From JASFUX01 sp050050115 (lineage in GTDB: Bacteria; Pseudomonadota; Alphaproteobacteria; Caulobacterales; Maricaulaceae): 12,489 bases of DNA. Positions 5,233 through 12,489 of the stretch are shown here, one piece after another. The notes under the pieces are model-generated. The model was not told where the DNA came from and searched no databases. It saw only the letters and a list, made by a program, of their open reading frames with translations. The first letter of the stretch is position 1. The number at the start of each line of letters is the position of its first letter. A program made the translations under genes and the position numbers. The stretch spans positions 1 through 12,489 of the forward strand of contig JASFUX010000087.1 in NCBI GenBank assembly GCA_050050115.1. Direction: 5' to 3'.

Positions 5233-6765
5233 ATGACGAAAGGCGTAGAAGAGCTGGCGGTTCTAACGTGCGCTGAGCATGCGCGCCTCGACGCGCTGGC
5301 CGAACAAGGCGGAACCGTCCTCGCCAGCCTGATGGAGAACGCCGGCGGCGCGGTCACGACGGAGATCGTGCGGCGCTGGACGCCGCGCCCGACGCTGATC
5401 GCCTGCGGGCCGGGCGACAATGGCGGCGACGGCTTTGTTGTCGCGCGCGAGCTGGCCAAGGCGGGGTGGCCGGTGCGCGTCGCCGCGCTGACCGACAAGG
5501 CGCATCCCGTGGCGGGCTATGAAGGTCCAATCGAGCCGCTCGCCAAGCTCGACATGACCGAAGCGGTCGCGAGCGCGGAGCTTGTCGTCGACGCGCTGTT
5601 CGGAGCTGGGCTCTCCCGACCCCTCGACGGCGCGCCTGCGGGGCTCGCCGAGACTTGCACGAAATCGGACGTGCCAATTGTCGCCGTCGATTTGCCGAGC
5701 GGCGTCAGCGGGGATCTTGGTCGCCCGCTTGGGCCGGCGTTTCGCGCGGCGTTGACGGTAACCTTCGCGCACTGGAAGCCGGCGCACGTGCTCGAGCCGG
5801 GGCGCAACGCCTGCGGGGCGCTGGTCAAGGCCGACATCGGTCATCCGGCGTCCGCGCTCGCGGCGATCAGTCCGTCCTGCTTCGTCAACGATCCGGCGCT
5901 TTGGGGAGAAGCGTGGCCCTGGCCGACGGCGGCGAGCCACAAGCATGCGCGAGGCCGCCTCGGCGTCGTGACCGGCGGGCCGGCGTCGACCGGCGCCGCG
6001 CGGCTCGCGGCGCGGTCAGGGCTGCGCACAGGGGCGGGGCTCGTCACCTTAGTGTGCCCGCCGTCGGCTTTACTGGTGGCGGCGACCGCGTCGACGGCGG
6101 TGATGACCGAGGCGTTCGACTCGGCGGCGGCGCTGGGTGCGCGTGCGGCCGGGTTCGACGCCATGGTGATCGGCCCGGCGGCGGGCGTTTCGGACGCGAC
6201 GAGAGCCAACGTCGAAGCCGCGCTGCGCGCCGGCCCGGCGTGCGTGCTCGACGCCGATGCGCTCACCGTATTCAAGGACGAGCCCGAGGCTCTCTTCACG
6301 CTGTTGGGGACGGGAAGTGCGCCGCGTCATGTGTTGACGCCGCATGTCGGCGAGTTTCGCCGGCTGTTCGCCGATCTCGATCCGCTGGACGACAAGCTGG
6401 CGGCCGTGCGGGCTGCTGCGGCGCAGGCGGGCGCGGTCGTCTTATTGAAAGGCGCCGACACAGTGATCGCCGCGCCGGACGGCCGCGCGGTCGTCAACGT
6501 CCACGCCAGCCCGTTTCTCGCCACCGCCGGTGCGGGCGACGTGCTGGCCGGGATCGTCGGCGGCGCGCTGGCTCAGGGCCTGTCCGCCTTCGACGCGGCG
6601 TGCGCGGCGGCTTGGCTGCATGGCGACGCCGCGCTTCGGCTTGGACCCGGCCTGATCGCCGAAGACCTCTGTGAAACGCTTCCCAAGTCGCTCGACGCCC
6701 TCTATCACGCGACCTCTTCTCGCGTTTTTGGCGCACAGGCACCCGATCCGGAGGGATCGACATGA
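5233..6765 (+). CDS. nnr: Bifunctional NAD(P)H-hydrate epimerase/dehydratase
   Basis: Metabolite-repair enzyme for NADH and NADPH that have been hydrated by heat, acid or enzyme side reactions. The N-terminal YjeF_N domain (about 10-205) interconverts the R and S hydrates; it shows GPGDNGGDGF (59-68), DALFGAG (120-126) and VDLPSGVSGD (152-161). The C-terminal ribokinase-like domain (about 235-495) dehydrates the S form using ADP; it shows TGAARLAARSGLRTGAGLVTL (253-273), LTPHVGEF (368-375), LLKGADT (404-410) and TAGAGDVLAG (431-440), whose Asp436 is the likely catalytic base. The 510-residue fusion is the usual bacterial architecture. Small departures are GPAAG where GPGLG is common and V in LTPHVGEF. 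AAGGG lies 5 nt before the ATG. The stop overlaps the maeB start (ATGA), so the two are probably translationally coupled. Confidence 0.95.
   Translation: MTKGVEELAVLTCAEHARLDALAEQGGTVLASLMENAGGAVTTEIVRRWTPRPTLIACGPGDNGGDGFVVARELAKAGWPVRVAALTDKAHPVAGYEGPIEPLAKLDMTEAVASAELVVDALFGAGLSRPLDGAPAGLAETCTKSDVPIVAVDLPSGVSGDLGRPLGPAFRAALTVTFAHWKPAHVLEPGRNACGALVKADIGHPASALAAISPSCFVNDPALWGEAWPWPTAASHKHARGRLGVVTGGPASTGAARLAARSGLRTGAGLVTLVCPPSALLVAATASTAVMTEAFDSAAALGARAAGFDAMVIGPAAGVSDATRANVEAALRAGPACVLDADALTVFKDEPEALFTLLGTGSAPRHVLTPHVGEFRRLFADLDPLDDKLAAVRAAAAQAGAVVLLKGADTVIAAPDGRAVVNVHASPFLATAGAGDVLAGIVGGALAQGLSAFDAACAAAWLHGDAALRLGPGLIAEDLCETLPKSLDALYHATSSRVFGAQAPDPEGST
6745..6758 (+). promoter_or_regulatory. 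Hairpin presenting the maeB ribosome binding site
   Basis: GATCC (6745-6749) and GGATC (6754-6758) can pair around a GGAG loop. The strong Shine-Dalgarno sequence GGAGGG (6750-6755) lies in the loop and first bases of the 3' arm, 6 nt before the maeB ATG. Ribosomes finishing nnr pass over it, which could couple the two genes. Confidence 0.35.
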
Positions 6766-9023
6766 AGAAAGAGGGCGGCGGCTTCACCGAGTCCGAGGCG
6801 CTCGCGTTTCACCGCTACCCGGTGGCGGGCAAGCTCGCCGTGCTGCCGACCAAGCCGATGGCGACCTCGCGCGACCTTTCGCTCGCCTACAGTCCGGGCG
6901 TCGCCTGGCCGGTCAAGAAGATCGCCGAGGATCCCGACACCGCCTACGACTACACCTCCAAGGGCAACATGGTCGCGGTGATCTCGAACGGCACGGCGAT
7001 CCTGGGCCTGGGCAATCTCGGCGCGCTCGCGTCCAAGCCTGTGATGGAGGGCAAGTCGGTCCTCTTCAAGCGCTTCGCCGACGTGGACTCGATCGACCTC
7101 GAGGTCACGACCGAGGACGTCGAAGAGTTCATCACCACAGTGCGCAACGTCGGTCCGTCGTTCGGCGGCATCAATCTCGAAGACATCAAGTCGCCTGAGT
7201 GCTTCTTGATCGAGACGGCGCTGCGCGACCAGCTCGACATCCCGGTCTTTCACGACGACCAGCACGGCACGGCGATCATCGCCGCGGCGGGGCTCTTGAA
7301 CGCGTGCGAGCTCACTGGCCGCGACATTTCCGAGATCAAGATCGTCTGCCTCGGCGCCGGGGCGGCGGGTCTGTCCGTCGTCGGCCTGGTCAAGCAGCTC
7401 GGCGCGCGGCCGGAGAACGTCATCGTCTGCGACCGCACGGGCGTGATCTACAAGGGGCGCGCCGAGGGAATCGATCAGTTCAAGGCCGCGCACGCCGTCG
7501 AGACCGACCTGCGCACCTTCAAGGAAGCGATCAAAGGCGCGGACTGCTTCATGGGGCTGTCGGTCGCTAATGCGCTGTCGCCGGACGACGTCGCGGCGAT
7601 GGCGGACAATCCGATCATCTTCGCCATGGCCAATCCCGATCCGGAAATCACGCCCGAACAGGTGCGCGAGGTCCGCAAGGACGCGATCGTGGCGACGGGG
7701 CGGTCGGACTATCCGAACCAGGTCAATAACGTCCTGGGCTTTCCTTACATTTTCCGCGGCGCGCTCGATGTCCGAGCACGGACGATCAACGACGAGATGA
7801 AAGCCGCCGCCGCCAAGGCGCTCGCCCAGCTCGCCCGCGAAGACGTGCCCGACGAGGTGGCCGCCGCCTACCACGGCCGGCGGCTCAAGTTCGGCCGCGA
7901 GTACATCATTCCCGCGCCGTTCGATCCGCGCCTGATCTCCTACATTCCGCCGTTCGTCGCCCAGGCGGCGATGGACACCGGCGTCGCGCGCAAGCCGATC
8001 GAGGACATGGACGCCTACCGTCACGCGCTCGCGCGGCGGCTCGATCCTTCTGCAGGGCTGATGCAGCGCATCTCCAACACGGTGCGGATGAACCCCAAGC
8101 GGATCGTCTTCGCCGAGGGCGAGGAGCCGGCGGTCATCCGCGCGGCCTATGCGTTCCAGTCCCAGGGGCTTGGGCAAGCGGTTCTCGTCGGCCGTGAAGA
8201 GCAGATGATCCGCAACATGCGCCTCGTCGGTCTCGAGGAGGGCAGCGGGCTCGAGATGGTCAACGCGCGGTTGTCGGACCGGAACCCGGACTACGTCGAT
8301 TATCTTTATCCGCGCCTTCAACGCTCGGGCTATCTGCGGCGCGACGTCCAGCGGTTGATCAACAACGATCGCAACGTTTTCTCCGCGAGCATGGTCGCGC
8401 TCGGCGACGCCGACGGCATGGTCACGGGCGCGACACGCCACTTCGACAGCGCTCTGCACGACGTCCGCCTGGTGATCGAGCCCAATCCCGGCGAGCGGGT
8501 CATGTTGAGCCGTGGTCGGACTTTGTTCCTCGCCGACACCAGTGTTGAGGAGTTTCCTGACGCTCATGCGCTTGTTGAGATCGCCTGTGAGGCCGCGGCG
8601 GCTGTGGAGCGTCTGGGGTTCACGCCTCGGGTGGCGTTCACGTCTTACTCGACGTTCGGCCAACCCACCGGCGAGCGCTCCGAGAAGATCCAGGAAGCGG
8701 TTCGCCTGCTCGACACGCGGAAGGCGGCGTTCGAGTACGAAGGCGAGCTTGCGGCCGACGTGGCGCTCGATCCGGATCATCATTCGCTCTATCCGTTTTC
8801 GCGCCTGACGGAGCCGGCGAACGTGTTGATCATGCCGGCGATCCACTCCGCTTCGATCGCATCCAAGCTGCTGGCCTCGGCGGGCGGGGCGACCGTGATC
8901 GGACCTCTGCTGCTCGGGTTGTCGAAATCGGTGCAGATTTGCCGGCTCGGCGCGACGGTCTCCGACATCCTCGCTTCGGCTGCTGCTGCGGCGTATCAAT
9001 TCTCCCAAGCCGGGGAGAGCTGA
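6762..9023 (+). CDS. maeB: NADP-dependent malic enzyme (MaeB type)
   Basis: Oxidatively decarboxylates malate to pyruvate and CO2, making NADPH; it links the TCA cycle to gluconeogenesis and biosynthesis. The 753-residue protein has the two-part MaeB layout. The malic enzyme part (1 to about 425) shows LAYSPGVA (41-48), SNGTAILGLGNLG (75-87), the metal-site FHDDQHGTA (163-171), the nucleotide-binding GAGAAGLS (198-205), ANPDPEI (290-296) and SDYPNQVNN (315-323). The C-terminal part from about residue 430, with RIVFAEGEE (447-455), resembles phosphotransacetylase; in this family it is regarded as regulatory (acetyl-CoA response) rather than a working transferase. The start overlaps the nnr stop and has GGAGGG 6 nt upstream. 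The MATE gene follows after 11 nt. NADP preference is inferred from the MaeB architecture. Confidence 0.95.
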   Translation: MKKEGGGFTESEALAFHRYPVAGKLAVLPTKPMATSRDLSLAYSPGVAWPVKKIAEDPDTAYDYTSKGNMVAVISNGTAILGLGNLGALASKPVMEGKSVLFKRFADVDSIDLEVTTEDVEEFITTVRNVGPSFGGINLEDIKSPECFLIETALRDQLDIPVFHDDQHGTAIIAAAGLLNACELTGRDISEIKIVCLGAGAAGLSVVGLVKQLGARPENVIVCDRTGVIYKGRAEGIDQFKAAHAVETDLRTFKEAIKGADCFMGLSVANALSPDDVAAMADNPIIFAMANPDPEITPEQVREVRKDAIVATGRSDYPNQVNNVLGFPYIFRGALDVRARTINDEMKAAAAKALAQLAREDVPDEVAAAYHGRRLKFGREYIIPAPFDPRLISYIPPFVAQAAMDTGVARKPIEDMDAYRHALARRLDPSAGLMQRISNTVRMNPKRIVFAEGEEPAVIRAAYAFQSQGLGQAVLVGREEQMIRNMRLVGLEEGSGLEMVNARLSDRNPDYVDYLYPRLQRSGYLRRDVQRLINNDRNVFSASMVALGDADGMVTGATRHFDSALHDVRLVIEPNPGERVMLSRGRTLFLADTSVEEFPDAHALVEIACEAAAAVERLGFTPRVAFTSYSTFGQPTGERSEKIQEAVRLLDTRKAAFEYEGELAADVALDPDHHSLYPFSRLTEPANVLIMPAIHSASIASKLLASAGGATVIGPLLLGLSKSVQICRLGATVSDILASAAAAAYQFSQAGES

Positions 9024-9029
9024 AGGGCG
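9007..9029 (+). repeat. 23-bp near-duplicate, copy 2 (maeB end, before MATE gene)
   Basis: Second copy of the sequence at 5207-5229, 21 of 23 bases identical. Here it encodes the last residues of MaeB, its TGA stop (9021-9023) and the AAGGG ribosome binding site of the MATE gene. The two copies are exactly 3800 bp apart, in the same orientation and the same position relative to the TGA. Confidence 0.6.
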
Positions 9030-9034
9030 AGCGA

Positions 9035-10444
9035 ATGGCGGAAGATGGCGAGGGCGACCGCTCGACCGGAGGCAGGCGGTCGCGCACCGATCTGACGCAA
9101 GGATCGGTGTTCAGCCATCTCATTCGCTTCATCGTCCCGATGAGCTTCGGCATCACCGCCATGATGGCGGTCGGCCTGATCGACGCGTTCTGGCTCGGCC
9201 GGCTGTCGACCGAAGCGCTGGCCGCGGTGTCTTTCGCCGTGCCGGTGTCCTTCGCCGTGTTCGCGATCTTCATCGGACTGTCGTCGGGATGCGTCGCGGC
9301 GGTCGCCCGCGTCGTCTCGAGCGGCGATCATGATCGGATCGCTCGGCTGGCGACCGACGGGGTGCTGCTTTCTCTAACGGTTTCGATCGTCGCGGCCGTC
9401 ATCGGGACTGTCGCGACGCGCCCGCTCTTCGTGTTCATCGGCGCCGAAGGCGCGACGCTCGAGCAGGCCGTGGGCTACATGCAGATTTGGTTTCTCGGGC
9501 TCGTGTTCGTCTCCGCGCCGGTGATCGCCGGCGCGATCTTGCGTGCGATCGGTCAGGCGGTGCTGCCGAGCGCGCTGATGATCGTCTCGGCGGCCGTCAA
9601 CATGATCCTCGATCCGTTGATGATCTTCGGCCTCGGGCCGTTCCCGCGGCTCGAGGTGGCGGGCGCCGCGTACGCGACGGTCATCGCCAACGCGGTCAGC
9701 GCGACGCTGGTGCTTGGTTTCATGATTTTCCGCGAGCGGCTGCTGACCCTCGCGCCCGTCGCCTGGAGCGTGCTTGCGCGCCACTGGCGGGAGATCGCCC
9801 GGGTCGGGATTCCTGCGGCGGGCTCGAATGCGATCAATCCGATTTCGCTGACATTCGTAATCGCGGCGCTCGCGACGTTCGCCGCGGCGAGCGACGAGGC
9901 GGTCGCCGGCTTTGGCGCGGCGTCGCGCATCGAGATGTTCGCGATCATTCCAATGTTCGCCCTGTCCGCCGCGATGGCGCCGGTGACCGGACAGAACCTT
10001 GGCGGCGGAAGGATCGATCGGGTGCGCGAGGCCTTTCGCTCCGGATTCTTGATCGCGGTGGGCTGGGGCCTTGTCACGGCGGCGGCGCTGGCGCTGCTCG
10101 CGCCCCTGCTGGCCGCGGGGTTCAACGAGGACCCTGATACGAGAGCCGCTATGCGCCTTTATCTTTGGATCATTCCGGTCACCAACTGGGGTTATGGCGT
10201 CGTCATCGCAGCCTCGGCGGGCTTCAACGGCCTCTCGCGGCCGATGCCGGCGTTGGCGATGACCGTGTTCCGCTCGCTGATCCTGATGGCCGGCGGATGT
10301 TGGCTGGGCGGCTATCTGATGGGCGCGCCGGGGGTGTTCCTGGGCGTCGCCGCGGCGAACCTCATCGGCGGCGTTTTCGCCGGCGGCTGGACTTTGTTCA
10401 CGGCCTTTCCGCCCCGCCGCACCGAGCCGGCCCCCGCGGAGTGA
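9035..10444 (+). CDS. MATE-family efflux transporter
   Basis: Inner-membrane exporter of the multidrug and toxic compound extrusion family, driven by Na+ or H+; the substrate cannot be told. The 469-residue product has about twelve hydrophobic segments in two similar halves. Family hallmarks are the opening IRFIVPMSFGITAMM, followed by DAFWLGRL, the first-half LDPLMIFGLGPFPRLEVAGA (about 190-209) and the second-half APVTGQNLGGGR (about 313-324), which recalls the NorM/DinF signature. I chose the ATG at 9035 because AAGGG lies 7 nt upstream; an earlier in-frame start at 8939 would overlap maeB by 85 nt. The 11-nt gap indicates the gene is cotranscribed with nnr and maeB. No terminator is evident after it. 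Confidence 0.92.
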   Translation: MAEDGEGDRSTGGRRSRTDLTQGSVFSHLIRFIVPMSFGITAMMAVGLIDAFWLGRLSTEALAAVSFAVPVSFAVFAIFIGLSSGCVAAVARVVSSGDHDRIARLATDGVLLSLTVSIVAAVIGTVATRPLFVFIGAEGATLEQAVGYMQIWFLGLVFVSAPVIAGAILRAIGQAVLPSALMIVSAAVNMILDPLMIFGLGPFPRLEVAGAAYATVIANAVSATLVLGFMIFRERLLTLAPVAWSVLARHWREIARVGIPAAGSNAINPISLTFVIAALATFAAASDEAVAGFGAASRIEMFAIIPMFALSAAMAPVTGQNLGGGRIDRVREAFRSGFLIAVGWGLVTAAALALLAPLLAAGFNEDPDTRAAMRLYLWIIPVTNWGYGVVIAASAGFNGLSRPMPALAMTVFRSLILMAGGCWLGGYLMGAPGVFLGVAAANLIGGVFAGGWTLFTAFPPRRTEPAPAE

Positions 10445-10458
10445 CGCAGGGGCGGTCG

Positions 10459-10487
10459 TTGCGCGGTCGGGCTCTGCGCGCTATTTC
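10459..10487 (+). promoter_or_regulatory. Possible sigma-70 promoter for tRNA-Leu
   Basis: TTGCGC (10459-10464), a 17-nt spacer, then TATTTC (10482-10487). Each hexamer matches the consensus only partly, but spacing is ideal and the predicted start (about 10494) lies 10 nt before the tRNA. Read-through from the MATE operon is the alternative. Confidence 0.3.
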
Positions 10488-10503
10488 GCGGACGCCAATC
10501 ATA

Positions 10504-10588
10504 GCGGATGTGGCGGAACTGGTAGACGCACCAGGTTTAGGTCCTGGCGGGGCGACCCGTGGGGGTTCGAGTCCCTCCATCCGCACCA
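10504..10588 (+). tRNA. tRNA-Leu (anticodon UAG)
   Basis: 85-nt class II tRNA. The acceptor arm GCGGATG (10504-10510) pairs with CATCCGC (10578-10584), followed by discriminator A and an encoded CCA (10586-10588). The anticodon stem CCAGG/CCTGG encloses TTTAGGT, placing anticodon TAG at 10538-10540. A long variable arm (CGGG, GCGA loop, CCCG), typical of leucine tRNAs, and a T-arm GGGGG-TTCGAGT-CCCTC complete the cloverleaf. It decodes CUA and probably other CUN codons. Confidence 0.97.
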
Positions 10589-10591
10589 CCC

Positions 10592-10615
10592 TGCGCTCTT
10601 AGAGCTAAGAGTGCG
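10592..10615 (+). promoter_or_regulatory. Hairpin just 3' of the tRNA
   Basis: TGCGCTCTTA (10592-10601) pairs over 10 bp, with two G-U pairs, with TAAGAGTGCG (10606-10615) around a GAGC loop, beginning 4 nt after the tRNA CCA. No T-tract follows, so it may be a processing or stability element rather than a terminator. It buries a possible upstream GTG start of coq7 at 10611. Confidence 0.45.
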
Positions 10616-10653
10616 CTCCAAAGCTCCCGCAGGGCGCGAAGGAGAGCGGTTCG

Positions 10654-10659
10654 AGGAAG
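10654..10659 (+). promoter_or_regulatory. Ribosome binding site favouring the coq7 GTG at 10668
   Basis: AGGAAG lies 8 nt before the GTG at 10668. The other in-frame candidate, GTG at 10611, has no comparable site and lies inside a hairpin stem. Confidence 0.5.
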
Positions 10660-10667
10660 CAAGCCGC

Positions 10668-11258
10668 GTGACGTATACGGACGCGACCAGCGCGAGTACA
10701 TCGGACCGCTCGCTAGAGCGAATCCTTCGCGTCAATCACGCCGGCGAGCATGGTGCCATCAGAATTTATCGCGCGCAGATCGCTCTGGGGCGGCTGCTGT
10801 ACCCGCAGCTGCTGCCGCAGCTGACCGAGATACTCGGGCACGAGATTGAACATGAGACCGCCTTTGCGGGCGAGATGCGTCGAACCGGCGCCAAGCCTTG
10901 CCGCTTGATTGGGCTTTGGGCGGTTGGAGGGCGCGCTCTCGGCTATCTGACCGGATTGATGGGAGCCTGGGGCGTATCGGTCTGCACCGCCGCTGTGGAG
11001 TGCTCGGTCCATCGACATCTGGATGATCAGATCGCTTTTCTTGAGGCGCGGGACGATCAGCTCAAGCAGGTTGTCGAGCGCATCCAGGTTGAGGAAGTCA
11101 GCCATATCGACTTCGCGCTCGCCCGCCACGACCCCAAGACGTTACCGGCGCGCGTACTGGCGAAGGCCGTCGAGATCACCACGGAACTCCTGATAATAGC
11201 GACTACACGCGGTGAGGCTCGTCAGATGCATCGAGACATTGCCCGCCGCGATCGGTGA
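10668..11258 (+). CDS. coq7: Coq7-type demethoxyubiquinone hydroxylase
   Basis: Di-iron monooxygenase that hydroxylates the demethoxyubiquinone ring late in ubiquinone synthesis, at the inner membrane. From the GTG at 10668 the product is 196 residues; an upstream GTG at 10611 would add 19. Residue numbers below use the longer form. Ferritin-like iron ligands are visible: Glu46 in RVNHAGEHGA, Glu78 and His81 in HEIEHETAF, Glu130 in VECSVHRH, and Glu162 and His165 in EEVSHIDFA. The hydrophobic stretch GYLTGLMGAWGVSVCTAAVE (111-130) is also typical of the family. GC content in sampled stretches is about 60%, somewhat lower than the neighbouring genes. The gene follows the tRNA closely and may share its transcript; tig follows in the same direction after 118 nt. 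The start choice is moderately sure, the identity very sure. Confidence 0.92.
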   Translation: MTYTDATSASTSDRSLERILRVNHAGEHGAIRIYRAQIALGRLLYPQLLPQLTEILGHEIEHETAFAGEMRRTGAKPCRLIGLWAVGGRALGYLTGLMGAWGVSVCTAAVECSVHRHLDDQIAFLEARDDQLKQVVERIQVEEVSHIDFALARHDPKTLPARVLAKAVEITTELLIIATTRGEARQMHRDIARRDR

Positions 11259-11328
11259 AGGTCTCGCTCACCCCGTTGCCCTTGCGAAATCCACATGACA
11301 TAAGCCCCGGTCTATTCGCCGCTTTACG

Positions 11329-11346
11329 CCGCACACGCGGGTTTTT
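11329..11346 (+). terminator. Weak possible terminator after coq7
   Basis: CCGC (11329-11332) and GCGG (11337-11340) pair around ACAC, followed by G and five T (11342-11346). The stem is only 4 bp, so termination would be inefficient at best. Confidence 0.3.
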
Positions 11347-11376
11347 GACCAGCCCGCGCAAACTGAACGGACCGCC

Positions 11377-12489
11377 ATGCACGTCGAAGAAACCACCGCC
11401 GAGGGTCTGTCACGCACCTTCCATGTGAAGGTGCCCAAGTCCGAGCTCGCCGAACGGCTCGAAGCGCGGATCGAGGAGATCCGCCCGCAGGTGCGCCTCA
11501 AGGGCTTCCGCCCCGGCAAGGTGCCCTCGAGCCATATTCGCAAGATGTTCGGCCGCTCGATGATGGATGAGATCCTCGAGGAGGTCGTCAACTCGACCAG
11601 CACCAAGACGCTCGAGGAGCGCGATCTGCGCCCCGCCGGCGCGCCGGACATCCACCTCGACAGCGACGCCGAGCAGGTGGCCAAGGGCGAGGCTGATCTC
11701 GACTTCCATATGCACGTCGAGATCATGCCCGAGTTCGAGCCGGCCGATCCCAAGTCGGTCTCGATCAAGCGGCCGACGGCCGAGGTCAGCGACGATGACG
11801 TCGAAAAGGCGCTCGGCGATCTCGCCGACAGCCAGGTGACCTACGAGCCCAAAGGCGCCGACGCGGCGGCCGAACTCAAAGACAGCCTGCTTGTCGACTT
11901 CGTCGGAACGGTCGACGGCAAAGCGTTCGAAGGCGGCTCGTCGGAGAACGTCGAGATCGTGCTCGGCGCCGGGCGGCTGATCCCGGGCTTTGAAGACCAA
12001 CTCGTCGGCGCGAAGGCGGACGAGGACCGCAAGGTCGAGGTCACGTTCCCCGAGAACTATCCGAACCCGGAGCTTCGCGGCAAGGAGGCCGTCTTCGAAG
12101 TCGCCGTCAAAGAAGTGCGCAAGCCCGTCGCGCCGACGATCGACGACGAGTTCGCCGCGGCGGTGGGGCTGTCGGATCTCGACGCCCTCAAAGGCGCGCT
12201 CAAGACCAACATCGAGCGCGAGTTCTCCGCCCAGTCGCGTCACCGCGCCAAGCGGCGCCTGCTCGACGCGCTTGATGAGGCGCATTCGTTCGATCTGCCC
12301 CAGCGCATGGTCGACACCGAGTTCGCCGCGATCTGGTCGCAGGTCGAGCGCGACCGTGAGCGCGGCGAGATGGACGCCGAGGACGAGGGCAAGTCCGAGG
12401 ACGAGCTCAAGGAAGAATACAAGAAGATCGCCGAGCGCCGCGTGCGCCTCGGTCTCGTGCTCGCCGAGATTGGCCGGACGAACAATGTC
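11377..12489 (+). CDS. tig: Trigger factor, 3' end missing
   Basis: Ribosome-associated chaperone that meets nascent chains at the tunnel exit and carries a peptidyl-prolyl isomerase domain. The window holds the first 371 codons without a stop; about 60-100 residues of the C-terminal arm are probably missing. The N-terminal ribosome-binding domain shows GFRPGKVP (43-50), equivalent to the E. coli GFRKGKVP loop that docks on L23. The FKBP-like domain (about 160-247) shows VDFVGTVDGKAFEGG (173-187), LGAGRLIPGFEDQLVGAK (196-213) and EAVFEVAVKEV (237-247). The following charged helical part (from about 255) is the chaperone domain, with a very acidic stretch near 331-345. The start ATG has only a weak GGA upstream. 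In many bacteria tig precedes clpP, clpX and lon; that cannot be tested here. Confidence 0.96.
   Translation, partial: MHVEETTAEGLSRTFHVKVPKSELAERLEARIEEIRPQVRLKGFRPGKVPSSHIRKMFGRSMMDEILEEVVNSTSTKTLEERDLRPAGAPDIHLDSDAEQVAKGEADLDFHMHVEIMPEFEPADPKSVSIKRPTAEVSDDDVEKALGDLADSQVTYEPKGADAAAELKDSLLVDFVGTVDGKAFEGGSSENVEIVLGAGRLIPGFEDQLVGAKADEDRKVEVTFPENYPNPELRGKEAVFEVAVKEVRKPVAPTIDDEFAAAVGLSDLDALKGALKTNIEREFSAQSRHRAKRRLLDALDEAHSFDLPQRMVDTEFAAIWSQVERDRERGEMDAEDEGKSEDELKEEYKKIAERRVRLGLVLAEIGRTNNV

Noticed and set aside
6705..9008. 767-codon open frame on the minus strand opposite maeB
   Set aside because: Arg/Asp-rich shadow with no recognisable family; the plus strand carries a complete malic enzyme.
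10504..10588. tRNA-Leu as an integration site for a mobile element
   Set aside because: No integrase, no repeated tRNA 3' end downstream, and the genes that follow are housekeeping genes.

Overview
This 12.5 kb, GC-rich window looks like chromosomal DNA of an alphaproteobacterium. The evidence is the gene types (P-II protein, nnr, a MaeB-type malic enzyme with a phosphotransacetylase-like tail, a Coq7-type di-iron ubiquinone hydroxylase), a high-GC coding style, and possible CtrA-like and GANTC motifs between genes. The genus cannot be fixed from sequence alone. All eight protein genes and the tRNA belong to known families. I see no transposase, integrase, phage, toxin-antitoxin, CRISPR or defence genes.

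Left part (1-5103), nitrogen assimilation. On the minus strand lies glnA, encoding adenylylatable type I glutamine synthetase. A long 766-nt, locally AT-rich intergenic region separates it from the divergent amtB (ammonium channel precursor with a signal peptide). About 370 nt downstream is a TorF-family putative outer-membrane porin that is extremely acidic. It ends in a textbook intrinsic terminator, with the P-II protein gene glnB facing it from the other strand. Together these could take ammonium across the outer membrane (porin) and inner membrane (AmtB), fix it into glutamine (GlnA), and sense nitrogen status (GlnB).

Middle part (5104-10444), a plus-strand operon. It is divergent from glnB across a 129-nt promoter region. 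nnr (fused NAD(P)H-hydrate epimerase and dehydratase) overlaps maeB by 4 nt as ATGA. A MATE-family exporter starts 11 nt after maeB. The first two both concern nicotinamide dinucleotide metabolism: Nnr repairs damaged NAD(P)H and MaeB makes NADPH. The MATE pump has no obvious link.

Right part (10445-12489). A class II tRNA-Leu(UAG) gene is followed by coq7 and then by tig (trigger factor), which runs off the end of the window.

Points most worth a second look: (1) glnB and glnA, normally adjacent in alphaproteobacteria, are separated by an inverted amtB-torF block; (2) the mature porin has about 40 acidic and only 4 basic residues, suggesting a cation-selective pore that could serve ammonium; (3) a near-consensus sigma-54-like element and a CtrA-like box lie upstream of the porin; (4) a 23-bp near-duplicate sits at the translation starts of both nnr and the MATE gene, exactly 3800 bp apart; (5) a 10-bp direct repeat spaced two helical turns apart lies upstream of glnA. 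I did not find a clearly new multi-gene system; the porin-AmtB-GlnB-GlnA arrangement is the best candidate for an under-described functional unit.
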